A stretch of DNA of 64,000 nucleotides. Source: Selaginella moellendorffii (taxonomy: Eukaryota > Streptophyta > Lycopodiopsida > Selaginellales > Selaginellaceae). Under the pieces are notes generated by a model. It saw nothing but the letters and a program-made list of their open reading frames with translations. It was not told where the DNA came from and searched no databases. Below, piece by piece: positions 13,082-25,787 of the stretch. The stretch covers positions 1,902,777 to 1,966,776 of the forward strand of contig NW_003314265.1 in NCBI RefSeq assembly GCF_000143415.4. Reading direction: 5' to 3'. The translations under genes and the position numbers were made by a program. Position 1 is the stretch's first letter. The number at the start of each line of letters is the position of its first letter.

Positions 13082-15232
13082 ATGAAGCTATCGCGGCAGC
13101 ATCGAAGCGTTTGGAACAGCCGATGGCTGGTTCTTGTGGCGTCGATCTGGATCCAGGCGTGCGCGGGGGTGGGATACGTCTATGGCAGCTACTCGCCATT
13201 GATCAAGAGCAGGCTACATTTCAACCAGAAGCAGATGAACATCCTGGGCGTGGCCAAGGACATGGGCGACAGCGTGGGGATTTTTGCGGGCTCCCTCTCG
13301 GATGTGATCCCTCCCTGGGGTCTCGTGTTCTTGGGGAGCTTGCAAAATTTCGTCGGTTATGGAGGCATTTGGCTCATCGTGACGAACCCGGCGCTTCCAT
13401 CTTTCTTCTGGCTGGTACGTATACGTACGCATCGACTCGGCTGGATTTGGATGGATTTGTTTGCTTGCCATAGGAGGGAGTTACTGTTGATCGTTTTGTC
13501 TTGGCTTCCAGGATCCATCGACAGTTTCGAGGTTTTTTTAATTGGTTCTTCGTTCTCTTTTTTTTGTGAAACGTTTGCATGGCTGACGATTGTCTCGTAG
13601 TTCATATAGGCGTTTTGGTTGCTAGCGAGATCGTTTTAACGCTTAGACAATTCTATCTTTGTTTTGGTTTGTAGATGTGCGTGCTCATGTTCGTTGGTAC
13701 CAATGGAGAGACTTATTTCAACACGGTTGCTCTAGTCTCGTCGGTGCGCAACTTTCCCAGGAACCGGGGTCCAGTCGTCGGGATTCTTAAAGGATTCACG
13801 GGTCTCTGCGGAGCCATCTTCACGTTGGTGTATGGAGCTATACTCTCTCCGAATCAAGCCGCATTTATCCTGCTCGTTGCCGTTGCTCCGGTCTTCGTTG
13901 GACTGCTCGTGATGCCGATCATACGTCCAATCGAGACCGAAGCTCCCGTCACTTGCGAAGAGAAGGATAAGGAGGAAGCCGTCAACCTGGGGTTTATCTA
14001 CAACCTCTGCCTGGTCATGGCTGGGTACTTGTTGGTGGTGCTGCTGGTTCAAGACCTCCTGGACGTTAGCAAGCTGGTGACGGGGATATTTGCTCTCGGC
14101 ATGTTTATCTTGATAGTGCTGCCACTGGCGATACCTTTGAAGCTGGAAGCGCAGCAGCTTCAAGAAGCGAAGTTGACGGAGCCTCTGGTTCAAGCAGAGG
14201 CCGGTGCTGGCTCAAGTCAAGCAACCGATGCTCCAGTCTATGATCCATACTTCAGCGAGCTCGAGGACGAGAAGCGCGCTGCGAGAGCTCTTCCGGAACG
14301 CGTGGTTCATGCCAAGCTTCAGAGAATGCAGTCCAACTTGTACCGTGCCGTAGCGGAGGGAGCTATCAAGGTGAAGAGAAGAAAAGGTCCTCGCCGTGGT
14401 GAGGACTTCACACTAAGGCAAGCTCTCGTGAAGGCTGATTTCCTACTCATGTTCTTCGCACTCTTTTGTGGAGCTGGCTCGGGCGTCACGGCCATTGACA
14501 ACCTTGGACAAATGGGACAGGCACAGGGTTATCCAAATGCTCACATCTTCGTGTCCATGATGAGCATATGGAACTTTTTGGGACGCGTTGGCGGTGGATT
14601 CGTCTCCGAGTGGGTTGTCAGGTACAGGAAAACACTTTCTTTGAGTTTGTGTATTATAACACTAATGTTTTCTTACGTGTTTCAGAGATTATGCATATCC
14701 TCGGCCCTTGGTACTCGCTGGTGCTCAACTGGTCATGGCAGTCGGACACTTTTTTTATGCGATGGCTTGGCCTGCCTCGTTGTACATTGGCTCGCTACTG
14801 GTTGGCCTGGGTTACGGTGCGCACTGGGCCATTGCGCCTTCTACCGTCTCGGAGCTTTTCGGCCTGAAAAACTTTGGAAGCCTCTACAACTTCCTCACGG
14901 TAGCGAATCCTCTTGCGTCGCTGCTCTTCTCCGGGGTGATCGCCGGCAGCATCTACGACAGTGAAGCCGAGAAGCAATTCGGAATGCGACACAGGGACCA
15001 TCACCACCACGGCGGCCAGAACAACGGGCTGCATTGCAAGGGGGCCGTGTGCTTCAGGATGACGTTCTTGATACTCATGGGAGTTTGCATACTCGGCTCC
15101 GGGCTGTGTATGCTCCTGGTGAGGAGAACGATGCGAGTCTATGCCGGTTTATATGGAAAGCAGCTGCCGCAACAGCAACAGAGCGACCAGCTAGGATCGA
15201 TTGCGGAGGAAACTGAGACGAGGCTTAAGTAG
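13082..15232 (+). CDS. NFD4-like major facilitator transporter, copy 3
   Basis: Third member of the tandem array: exons 13082-13414, 13675-14621 and 14686-15232, total 1,827 nt (608 residues). Same nodulin-like plus MFS architecture as copy 1: NSRWLVLVASIWIQACAGVGY, RNFPRNRGPVVGILKGFTG, RRGEDFTLRQALVKADFLLMF, DNLGQMGQAQGYPNAH. Exon 3 starts RDYAYPRPLVLAGAQLVMA, the segment that copy 2 has lost. A His-rich loop (HRDHHHHGG) near the C-terminus is particular to this copy. It is more diverged from copies 1 and 2 than they are from each other, so it split off earlier. Intact. Membrane-located by analogy; substrate unknown. Confidence 0.93.
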
Positions 15233-16339
15233 CGACTTGTTGTTTTGTAATTTGCGTGTGCGAGCTTCGCGGTCTATATGGTCGTGGAAGCCTTCCCAGT
15301 GTACCAAAGAGAGTTCGTTTAATCAGGAAAAGCTTCTATGCTTGTTTAGTTAATCCATCTTTTAGAAGGCCAAGAATTCATGCTTGTTTGAAGACTTCGT
15401 TTGAGCGCAAGAGTTCAATAACTCCAAGTAAGCTAACTGGTCCCTTTTTTGCATACAAACTTGACTTTTTGTTTTTCCAGGACCAAGATTCTGAAATGTC
15501 TGTGGCTGAAGTCCAAATCTGCATCTTGCCGCGCAGAACAAACACATCACGTAAGTTGCTCCATGCCAAGAATGCTTCTCACTCTGTTCATTCGTAATCA
15601 GGACGCACGAATCAACATCAGGAAGGTTTATATAGAACACCTTGAGAGGGCTCCATCTCGGCCTGTTCAAATTGACGCAAGTGCACAGTACAGGTAAATT
15701 TCTGAAAGATTTGCAGACTCCCATCGTAACAGGTTGGCGAAGTCGAGCATCACGGGTCAAAGATGATTACTTATAGCGGACAACGACACACTTTCAGTAT
15801 GGGGCATGGGTTGGCCACGTTCTTCACATCAGCACCACAGCAGCACGAAAAAGAAAGAAAAGAACTGCTTCCCTGCATTTTCATTGCTTGTTTCTTCTGT
15901 TTATGTTGAATTGTGGATCTTGCTGAGCCTCACAGCCACCCCTGCCTTATCTCGTCTGCTCCCTACCACTTGCCTTCTTCCTTGTCTGCTTTCTTCTTCT
16001 TCGTTTCTCTTTATCGATCTTTCTTTTCTTTCTTTTTTTTTGTACTTTTTTTTTCTCCCTTGTCTTGTTTTCTTTTGTTCTTTGTTTCAAAGGTCTCTCA
16101 TGTGGCAAAAAGGTTTTCTGTCATAGGAGCATCGCCAGGCAGTTTTTAAGTGTCGGGATGCTCTCGTTGGTTTTTATGGTACAGACCCAAGTTGCATATT
16201 CATAAGCGCGTCGTGTCTGAACCTTTTTGTTTTTCTTCTAACATGAAAGATGACCAGTGAGCAGCAGCCCGAAATCCGCAAGAAGTGCTCGTAGCGGGAA
16301 GCTCTGACATTGAGAACAGGGCAAGGAGGGGCGAAAAGG
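15233..16339. other. Intergenic region with pyrimidine-rich leader
   Basis: No gene supported. Around 15900-16110 the plus strand is very rich in C and T (TTTCTTTCTTTTT-type tracts), probably in the promoter or 5' leader of the following fatty acid synthase gene. Short open frames at 15256-15597 show no recognisable domain. Confidence 0.55.
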
Positions 16340-19300
16340 ATGAAGAGAATTGCAGTCATTGGAGCTGGTGTTTCCGGACTTGTAGCGGCCTACACTCTGT
16401 GCAAAGCCGGATGTCATGAGGTTGTCCTCTACGAAAAGGAGAACTACTTTGGAGGTCACGCACGCACGGAGGATGCGAATGGGATTGCTGTGGACCTCGG
16501 CTTCATGGTTTTCAATCAAGTAAGAATCTCTCATTTGCATATGTGTGAGTGATGCGTTTGATGCACCAGGTGACTTATCCCAACATGGTTTCTCTGTTTG
16601 ACGAACTGGGAGTGGACATGGAAACCTCCGACATGTCATTCTCTGTGAGCCTCGATGGGGGTAAAGGCTGCGAATGGGGAAGCACCGGACTGGCAGCAGT
16701 CTTTGCACAGAAATCCAACCTTGTCAACCCGTACTTCCTGAGAATGATTCGGGAAATTGTCAAGTTCCAGGACGACGTTCTCAAGTAAGTTTCTCGCTTT
16801 TATCAACTATCCCGAGCTTGCAGCCGTTACTAAGCAGTTTTCCAGCTATCTAAATAAGCTGGAACAGGGGGACGATGCTGTAGATCCCAATCAGACTCTT
16901 GGCTCCTTCCTTCAACTTCATGGCTACTCTGAAAAATTCCGAGACTGCTATCTGGTACAATATTTACCATCATTTCGGTCTTTGGCTTACTTGATGCCGT
17001 GGTTCAGATTCCCGTGTGTGCTTCAATTTGGTCTTGTTCTTCTGAGCAAGTCTTGGGCTTCTCTGCGGCCAGCATTCTCACCTTTTGCAGAAATCATCAC
17101 CTCCTTCAGGTAGTTCAGGAGTGACGAAAGAATAAAAAGTGGTGTGATCCATTGTCTTGTCAGATATTTGGAAGGCCCCAGTGGTTAACTGTCAAGGACC
17201 GATCAATTAAGTACGTGGAAAAGGTACAAGTTTGCATTTTTTTTTTACCATCTTCTGATCTCATTAGTACAGTAGATTGTCGCAGAGCTAACGAAAATGG
17301 GCTGCGAATTGCGGTTGGGATGTGCTGTCTCCAGAATATCAAGCACTGAAGGAGGTAACAAAATATTTACTTTTCTAACTTTTCAGCCAGAATAAGATGC
17401 AGGTGTCAAATTGATATTGGAGAGCGGAGAAAAAGTCGTGTACGACACTTGTCTGGTTGCCGCTCATGCTCCGGATGCTCTCACTTTGCTAGGAGAAACT
17501 GCAACTTTTGACGAGCGACGACTTCTTGGCGCATTTCAATACAGCTACAGGTACTTCCAAAGAAAACAAAATTCTATTGGGCCAGCTTTTATGCTTCTTC
17601 TGTTGCAGCGACATCTACCTGCATAGAGATCGAGCTTTAATGCCTAAAAGCACCGCTGCATGGAGTGCGTGGAATTTTTTAGGGAGCGTGCAAGGGCGTG
17701 TCTGCGTCACGTACTGGTTGAATCTTCTTCAGGTATGGGATTAGTATTCTGAAACGGATAAGCACTTCCAACACTTTTCCTTGCAGAACCTCGGTGATAC
17801 AGAAGGCAAACCGTATTTAGTTACTCTCAATCCTCCAAGGCCTCCCAAGAATTTGATTTCCAAGTGGCGAACAGGACATCCCGTGCCATCTCCCGGTGCA
17901 GCCACGGCACTTAAGGAACTGGACACAATACAAGGCGCAAGAAAAATCTGGTTTGCAGGCGCTTATCAAGGTGAGAGACTTTGGTGATCAACAGAGCGGA
18001 GTTACCTGACAAAATGTGATTGTAAGTGCAGGCTATGGTTTTCACGAGGACGGACTAAAGGTTTGCTGCGTGTTTACTTTTTCTTGCTATTCATATTTTG
18101 AATGACGCAGGCAGGCATGGCTGCGGCTAATTCATTATTAGGAGCGAAGTACCAGGCTTTATCGAACGTAAAGCAGTTGAATTTTACGTGGTGCCAAAGT
18201 CAAGCAAGAAGAGAAGTGACAAAGTTTCTTCAGAAGTACATTGTTTTCGGCAAGCTTCAGTTGAGCTTCTTTGTTCTTTATTTCATCGGAAAGGTATGCT
18301 AACTGGATGTATACAGATTTATTGAAGCCGGTGGAACAATTCTAGACTTCGTCGGGAAGGATTGCGACTTGACAAGCAAGTTGAGGATTCACCATCCAGA
18401 TTTTTACTGGAAGGTAAGCATTGTTTCGTGGTTTCTTTTATTTTTCTTAACTAGATTGCGTTTTCTTAGATCGCAACGAGATCTGACTTAGGACTCGCAG
18501 AAGCTTACATGGATGGAGATTTTACATGCATAGATTCGCAAAATGGATTGCTCAACCTACTGCTCGTATAATTTTCTTTTATTTTCTTCTGTGTCAAATT
18601 TTTTCTCGTGCAGATAATAATCAAGAATAGAGACTGGATGCTGAAATCTCTCAAGGATGAAAAGAGGTAACCTTTGTAAATTTACTTATGGGCATGTTAC
18701 TAGCTTTATTGTGTTTCTCAGAGGCTGGTGGACTCCTCCTATTTTAACAGCAGCGTTTGGTTCCGCTGTCGCTTACCTTAAGCACAAGCTTCGAAACAAC
18801 TCTATTGTGAATGCTCGGAAAAACATTTCCGAGCACTACGACTTGGTATGTTTGATTAGCTCGCGTCTAAATTTCGTTGTAACAACGGTCTTGTTTAGAG
18901 CAATGAGATGTTCAGTCTCTTCTTAGACGAGACTATGACATACTCTTGCGCTATATTCAAGGTAATAAGTTTGTGTGTGTGTGTCCCACTGTAAGCTAAC
19001 TGTGAATATTATCAGGGACCGGAGGAGCCGCTTAAGGATGCGCAGCTGAGGAAGATCCACCATCTGATCGATAAGGTGCACATGTACCCCGATTCCCGTT
19101 TTTGTTTCTAAAGTACTTTGAACAGGCCAGGATCGATAACAGCCACGAAGTTCTTGAGATTGGCTTTGGATGGGGAAGCATGGCTGTAGAAGTTGTGCGT
19201 AGAACGGGATGCAAGTACACGGGAATAAGCTTGTCTGAAGAACAGCTTGCTTTTGCTAAGCAACTTGTTACGCAAGAACGCTTGGAGGTATACTTGTGTT

Positions 19301-20183
19301 GGTTTATCTCATTTTTCTTATGATCATCTGTCACAGGACAAGATCACGCTGAAGCTATGCGACTATCGTTGCCTTGAAGGATGCAAGAAATACAACAGGA
19401 TCATTTCATGGTGAGATACCACCTTATATAAACCACCTGATTTTTATTGTCTTAAACTCTTTCAGTGAAATGATGGAAGCAGTCGGGCCTGAATACTACG
19501 ACGAGTTCTTCGCAAAGTGTGACTACTTGCTTGCTGAGGATGGTCTCGCTGTTATTCAGGTACTTCGAAAAGTTATATGATCATTGGAACAAAACTCAAT
19601 GGTTGCTGTCCATGAAGGTGATCACCGTCCCCGAAGAAAGATACGACGAGCTCAGGAGGAGCTCAGAGTTCATCAAAGAGTACATTTTCCCCGGCGGTTC
19701 TTTACCGTGCTTGGCAGCACTGACTGCAGCGATGTTCCGTGCATCTTCACTATGGTAAGTAAGAAGTAAGATGCTGGCTGGACGCATTCTCATGAGCTTT
19801 GGATGCAGTGTGGAGCATCTGGAGAACATTGGCCTGCACTACTACCAGACTCTAATGTGCTGGCGAAGAAACTTCAACTCCAAAACAAGGCATGCTACTG
19901 TGTGTCCGATGTCTCAATCCCTTACTCTTCTCCTTTTGCCTTTGCAGTGAAATAGCCAAGCTCGGCTTTAGTGAGAGCTTCATGCGCAAATGGGACTACT
20001 ACTTTATTTACTGCGCAGCAGGATTTCTGACGTGCACTCTAGGAAACTTACAGGTACGCAAACCCTTAGAAGTTGTTCTTTTCTTTTCTTTTTACTGACA
20101 CGCAGCGCTACAAGATTGTTTTCTCCCGCTCTGGGAACGCGGCAGCGTTGGGAAACCCTTACAGGAGCTTCCCTACGGCATAG
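16340..20183 (+). CDS. Plant-type cyclopropane fatty acid synthase (amine oxidase-like + CMAS methyltransferase)
   Basis: Predicted to transfer a methylene group from S-adenosylmethionine to the double bond of an unsaturated acyl chain in phospholipids, giving cyclopropane fatty acids. The N-terminal half begins MKRIAVIGAGVSGLVAAYTL, a dinucleotide-binding GxGxxG fold of the amine oxidase family, and includes LFGRPQWLTV-like IFGRPQWLTVKD. The C-terminal half is a CMAS methyltransferase: ARKNISEHYDL, FSLFLDETMTYSCA, the SAM-binding VLEIGFGWGSMAVE, GISLSEEQ, YIFPGGSLP and a final AALGNPYRSFP before TAG at 20181. About 20 tiny introns; those I traced keep the frame. The fusion is standard for plant enzymes. 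An ATG ten codons upstream (16310) is possible, but 16340 matches the family start. SAM motif I shows F where many members have C. Confidence 0.9.
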
Positions 20184-20305
20184 GTGACGAAAAAAAACAG
20201 AGAGACATCTTATAAAATATACCTTGTAATAAAAGCATATTCATAGGATATGCGAAGAAGGATATCCATTGGATTCCCATTTTGAAAGCCTAGGGCGTGA
20301 GCAAA

Positions 20306-21325
20306 ATGGCGCGCGTCGATATTTCTCTCGGCTATGGCGCCCTCGACGGCCAGGTGCTAGGGTTTCTGGCCAGGGAGCTCATCGCCTTCGTCCTCTACAT
20401 GCACCAGCAAATGCCGAGGTACAAGCAGTTTTCCTGTGTGATCTCATCATCATTTGATCGATCGCAGGACATTTGATCAGATGCAAATTGAGCTGCGAGG
20501 CATGGTGAGCTCACTCTTTCTTTGCAGAAGCCTTAGTACAGATGCAGGAAGGGAGTGTTCGTGACGAAACGACCCGCAAATCGCTCGGCAAGAACTTGCA
20601 AAGATTCGTCCGAAAGACGAAGAAGCTCCACAAGTTCTTGGATTGCGTCGAGAGGCTGATGGTGGCGGTAGAGAGCGCGATCGACAGCACTGCCCCAGGC
20701 GTTGTGGAGATTGTGCTTCTCATCGGATCCAACGTCGCGCGGCCACAGGTAGTTTACAGATTGAAGAGCTTTGGAGAACTGTCGGATTCTTCGTCGTCGG
20801 AGGAGAAAACAAAGATCGATCTCAAGCAGCTCACGACAAAGGTACTACTTTTCTTCTTGTTTATTCTAAGAAATGGTCTCATCGCAGATGATTCGAGAGC
20901 TTCTGTCGAGTGGTATCACGGAGAAAGTCGCAGGTAGAGCTTTCGCAATAACTTTTAAATCCATATTCTTGTTCTCATTCCTTTGGCAGGGCCGACGAAG
21001 CTATTTCTTCTTGTAAAAGCTTCCCCAGAGTTCATGCCAACACTGTCAGAGAACTTTCTTCCCAAAAGAGCATTTGCATGGAACTCCGCCAAGGTTCTTG
21101 CAAAAGTTTCCTCATGCCTTTGACAATTCTTTTTCCTTGTTTCTCGTGTAGGCATCTGAGATATCAATCGACTTCCTGCGAGGAGAAAGCCTAGAAGAAG
21201 CTAACAGCGAGAAAATCTGGTACTGGAACTACTTTCGTAAAGTTCTTGTCCAAGCTTGCTGTAACCACAGGTTCCAATGCCGCCATTTTGTGAAAGGACA
21301 ACCATCGTCCAAGGAGTTGTGCTGA
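20306..21325 (+). CDS. p31comet-like MAD2L1-binding protein
   Basis: p31comet binds the HORMA protein MAD2 and, with TRIP13/PCH2, disassembles checkpoint complexes; in plants it also acts in meiosis. Exon 1 (20306-20418) gives MARVDISLGYGALDGQ and then FLARELIAFVLYMHQQMPR, matching the family's conserved helix before the TFDQMQ segment of exon 2. Later exons give RKSLGKNLQRFVRKTKKLHK, then VVEIVLLIGSN, and a C-terminal IWFQCRHFVKGQP, the counterpart of the conserved W-F-Q seatbelt-mimic end. The last intron uses the donor inside TCTG|GTACTGG near 21219 and the acceptor at 21270; the stop is at 21323-21325. The second intron (donor 20505) is only 37 or 43 bp depending on which AG is used (20541 or 20547). 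It ends 49 bp from the end of the convergent NAR1 gene. Family assignment is from recalled motif similarity. Confidence 0.72.
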
Positions 21326-21374
21326 TCAGGCTCGACATATCAGCAATGTTCTCGATAAAAAATGTACATCCTTT

Positions 21375-23289
21375 TCACCAATTTGCTAACTGGCTAGTGA
21401 CATTCTTCTCTCTGTGATGATACTCGGTGGACAGTACTCGCTTAGAGCTCAGTGACGCAGGTTCTCCAAGCCAAGAGTCGTATAGAGATTTTACAATGGG
21501 GTTATCAAAGGGATCCTTCATCTCTACCTGCAATCCCAAACAGAGATTTGAGCAAAAGAATATAAAGCATGAAAAGGAAGTACCTCTTGCAAGTAAGCGC
21601 TCTCCAGATTTTGGATGAGCTCCTTGGCAGACTGTCCTTCCTTTGGTTTGATTTGTCCACCACCATTCAAGCACCCCGAAGGACATGCCATGATCTCTAC
21701 GTACTGGTACTCGCATTTCTTTAGCCGGATCTTGCGTACGAGGTTCTGAATGTTTCGAAAGCCATATGCAAGAGCAAATTTCAATCGAACCTCTCCATCC
21801 ACCTGGGAGCCTGAACGTTAGATCGAAGCGATTGAGGAATAAAGAAACGGCACAAACCTCCAGCTTGACTTCCCGAAAGTCGGCATTTCTGACAACTTGA
21901 AACTCCACGCGATCAGGCTCTGCTCCAAAGAGGTGCTTCGCGGCGTATTTAAACACACACTCGGCGTATCCTCCAGAGCCGCCGGGAACACCGTACAAAT
22001 GGCCTTGTTCGTCTACATTTGTAAGACTGCACTACGAGACATGAGAGCTTTGTCGAGAAGAAGAAAAAAACGTAGTGAAATGGAACTTACAGTTTGTCCA
22101 GTGGCTGCTCCTCAAGTGACATGAAGTCAATATCTCTAGACTGTGAAGAGAAACAATTCAGTATGTTCATAAAAAGGACCTCTTATCAAAGACTCACTTG
22201 AAGAAGATCCAAAATTTCTCCCGAGGTTAGCACTGAATCAACTTCCGCAAGGCCAGAGGCCCCGTTCTCTACAGCGAATATAAAGTCGTCCCGAGAAGCT
22301 TCCAGCTTCTTGTCATAACAAGGCATCACTGTAACATGATATACATCCTCCGGTCTAGAACAACGAAAAGAAAACCAAAAGTAAGATTACGAGATCTCCG
22401 GTCTCGAAAACCACGAACCTGAGGCCCAAAGCATAACACGCATGCCGCTTTAACACAGCACCCATAGCCTGCTGTGGACTCTTTACTCTACTAATGTAAG
22501 GAAGAATTTCTGCATCAAGCGTTTTCTCTGCGTAGCAAATCCATCCTAGAAAACCGGGGTGCGATAAGCACACAAGTGTGACAAGCTTTGAACAGCCTAC
22601 CTGGACACGCAGAAGTCACCACAGGAAGTTGTCTCTCTTTGTAGCGATTAACGAACTCCACACACGATTCGATGAGGGATAAATCTCTGCTGCAGCTGGT
22701 GTCAAAGACGGCTTTGACACCCAGAGATTTGAGAAAGCCTGTAAGTTTTCTGAAAACCTGTGACGCGTTACTAGGCTAGGAGAAATTCTCCGACTTGGAC
22801 TTACTTGAAGTTGCGACAAGCCGTAGTAAGCTGCCAGTGAGGCTCTCGACTGTGGAGATAGCGAGACGATCACACTCTTGCCGCTGTCCGAGAGACGATT
22901 TAGAAACTCTTCGATGCTTTGATGCTCCAGCATCACGGTCTCGGCCGACGTGATACAGCCACTGCGCAAAGAAAAACACATATGAAAAAACGAAAGCAAG
23001 AGCTTTGGATCCACACCTGCAAGCTAAGCAATCGTGAAGCGTTACTTTGACTGGCTTCTCCACGGCTACATTTTTCGTTTGATCGAAGCTGGAAGGAACT
23101 CGCGAGTGAATTTTGACGCTTCCACCGTCATCCTGTGCCAAAGGAAAAAATCCGTGAAATTCTAGTGGAATTTCTTATAGCACCATAGCTCACCTCGATC
23201 TTCTTGCTGTTGAGCGATACGACGCAAGCCTGCGATGGTGCGATGAAGTCGTTGAGATCCGCGAGCTTCAAGGCGGTGGAGAAGCCCAT
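21375..23289 (-). CDS. NAR1: Cytosolic Fe-S cluster assembly factor NAR1/CIAO3 (hydrogenase-like)
   Basis: Component of the cytosolic iron-sulfur assembly (CIA) machinery, linking the scaffold-loaded cluster to the targeting complex. The minus-strand start at 23289 reads [20 protein letters not shown], typical of the family. Seen in order: an N-terminal Cys cluster (HDCLAC then [11 protein letters not shown]), [65 protein letters not shown], a C-terminal [13 protein letters not shown], and [19 protein letters not shown] with the paired Cys ligands of the H-cluster-like domain. Several short introns, for example 21532-21583. The stop lies at 21375-21377. All ligand-type cysteines expected for the family are visible, so it is probably functional. 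The plant orthologue is also known as GOLLUM. Confidence 0.92.
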
Positions 23290-23363
23290 TGTGACTGATA
23301 AACCCTAAAAACAGAGAGAAGAAATAAGGGTTCTAGGATAGGGAGAAGTTATTTGCCGGCAAA

Positions 23364-24747
23364 ATGCTATCGGCTCCTACTACTGCTTGGAGGATCTGTG
23401 CTTGCCCTCTCCGACGATGCCGTGATCTTCGCCCGCGGCGGGAAAAATCGAGCTGGAGAATCTTGCGCGCTTCTAGGGATGGGAATGTGGGCAGTGTTCC
23501 ATTTCCATCGGATTACATTGAGATGGTCAAACAGGTATCTCTTGGAAATCTTTTGTTCTAGGCCGGGAGAGAGATTTTCTCATGAGTTGTTTACTTGAAA
23601 GGCACAAGACGCTTGTCAGGCTGCTCTTGACGACTCCAAGAAACTTCTGGTATGGAATTCTTCTCTTTGCTCTTTTCTTTGATGTTCTTCCTAGGAAGTT
23701 GAAGTTCCACCGGCTGGACTCAACACCGTTTCAGGTGATTGATCTGAAACTCGCTAGTTTCTGTGACAAGTGTAAGAATCTTTTGTTCTCTTTTCGATTT
23801 CTTCTGCTCTATTCATGTGGGACTTTCTTACAGGAGACGAAGAGGGTGGTATTGAGATGAACATAAGCATGGAAATTGTCCAGAAATTCTGTGCTGGGAT
23901 GTTCACCGGGGAGAAGGCTCCACGGACTCGAGTGGTGAGTTTCACGTAGCAAGGAAAAAAGAAGATGAAACACTGATTTGATGTGTAGTTTTTCCCGGAG
24001 CTGGCCGAGATGAACATAGCCAAGAGCGGCGTGTTTGATGGAAGCATGTTTAAGCTGGACTACTTGACGAAACCATCGCCGTGGGATGATATTGGACTCG
24101 GAAAGAAGGTGAAAATGTCCGAGCGCGCAAGACCAACAGATGCAACGTTTGTTGTGGCGTATCCATTCTTCAACCCCAATGGTCTGATGATTTTGTTTTT
24201 TTGTTTTTTTGTTTTTTTTTATTGCTTATACTTTTCTCTATTCTTCTCTATTCTTTGTTTTCTAGAAATGCTTGCGGTTGAAGAGCTCTACAGAGACTCT
24301 GCGAAGGAAAGTGGATGCCCGATAATAGTTATCAACGGAGATCTGGACAAAATCCGAAATGGATGTATCCTTAAAGACCTTTCAATGTTTTGGTTTGCCT
24401 TAGCGAGCTTTTTCTCAGATTATCCGCCGTTTTTCTATCCGAAACTAGGGGCTCTCGCCAAGACTTTCCTTCCAGACTTCGAGACTGTTTATTACATACA
24501 CAACTTCAAGGGACGATTTGCAGGGACGCTATTCAGGTACGTGTCACTGCTTAAGATTTCTATGTTTTGTGTTGGTAGCTTGTGATTCTGACGAGTTTTT
24601 TGCAGAGCTTATCCCGGGCCTTGGCAAGTTCTCAGATCCGTAGAGGGAGAAATGGTTTGCATTCACTCGCAGGAAACCATGCCTTCTCTGAAAACAGTCG
24701 CGCTCGAGATACTGCCGTTCCAATATGGAGTATCCGAACGTGTGTGA
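23364..24747 (+). CDS. DUF1995 chloroplast protein (LPA3-like)
   Basis: The DUF1995 family includes LOW PSII ACCUMULATION 3, which helps photosystem II assembly in chloroplasts; the role of this member is inferred from the family only. The N-terminus (MLSAPTTAWRICACPLRRCR, rich in Arg/Ser and nearly free of acidic residues) looks like a plastid transit peptide, followed by VPFPSDYIEMVKQ. Downstream exons give EEGGIEMNISMEIVQKFC, RTRVFFPELAEMNIAKSG, VAYPFFNPNEMLAVEELY, PIIVINGDLDKIRNG, YYIHNFKGRFAGTLFRAYPG, then WQVLRSVEGEMVCIHSQETMP and TVALEILPFQYG before TGA at 24745-24747. Introns are short, one of them T-rich (about 24182-24265). The head-to-head spacing to NAR1 is only about 75 bp, so the two genes share a bidirectional promoter. 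Confidence 0.83.
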
Positions 24748-25787
24748 CAGATGTGTATATTGACGAGAGGGCGATTTGATAGCTTCCCTTTCGTGCTATG
24801 GAAGGCCTTTACAAGGAAATTATCAGCATTGGCCTCGAAGCCGTGCAAGATCTTCCCGCTGGGAACAAAAATGCTGACGATTCGCCCTGAGAATTCGGGA
24901 AAGCCCTCGTACTAAGCATCATGAGGTGAGGTTTTTCTTTAGAGTGTATCGGGGCTGTGTTCTTAGTGGCGTTGTCTTCCAGGCACGATGAATACAAGCA
25001 AGCGAGAACTACTCCGACCAACGGACGACGAAGTTTTTGAAAGCCTAACTTACAACTCGGTTCAACACTGTTAAACAATTCGAAGAAGAGGTCACGAAGA
25101 ACAAAGAGAAATAATCGGTCTGCAAACATTTGATCCAAGTCACAGTCTCCAGTGATGGTGATGTTGATAATTTCAATCCGCTAGTGCGACACGTTTCATT
25201 TGCTCCAGGTAAGATGGCCTGAATTAAACGTTAAATTAATGATTAAGATAGTAATTTTAATGCTATGGCCGTGCTAATCCACTTCCATTGCCGACGATTG
25301 CAGTAGCATCGCCCAGATGCCCGTCTTGTCGCCAATGCCGCGTCCTCGTCCAAGCGCAAGAGGTGGAGCTTTGGAGGCCACCGCGGCCGCTCCCATCGCT
25401 ATGACCTCCATGATGAGCTCCTACAACACAATTGCGATTCTCGAGGTGGCCAGAGATTCGCCCGGTGAATTCGAGGGACCTAGATTGCTGCTGCTGGATC
25501 AAACAGGTAAACAATCTCAGCTCATTTGGTTCTTGATTGAGTGAGCTTTACGACCCAATGTAGGAAATGTCCATGCCAATATTAAATACACATCTATGTG
25601 CATAATAAATTTTGAATTCAAATAACATAAACAAAGGTTTGATGTATATAACCAATAGTAGTGTCTTCTTCATTAATTCTTAATAAAAGGAAAATATGGC
25701 AATTCCAGCATTTTGTGACCTCTTGAACGGCCAGCTTGCAATTGGACAAGAAAGCCTGAGCCAGAAAAAGAAAAAATATGGATTGAA
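24748..25787. other. Intergenic region, no supported gene
   Basis: 3' flanks of the DUF1995 gene and of the PPR gene. A GC-richer patch at about 25310-25510 is open on both strands (low-complexity Ala/Pro/Arg translation on plus, Gly/Ser/His on minus) but shows no domain. From 25560 the sequence is AT-rich. Confidence 0.5.

Noticed and set aside
16340-20183. Novel fusion of oxidase and methyltransferase
   Set aside because: This domain order is the normal architecture of plant cyclopropane fatty acid synthases.
24196-24230. Poly-T run as a retroposed poly-A tail
   Set aside because: It lies inside a short intron of the DUF1995 gene between proper splice sites and has no flanking duplication.
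25317-25544. Small Ala/Pro-rich protein gene
   Set aside because: Open on both strands, low complexity, no start context or domain; not enough to call.
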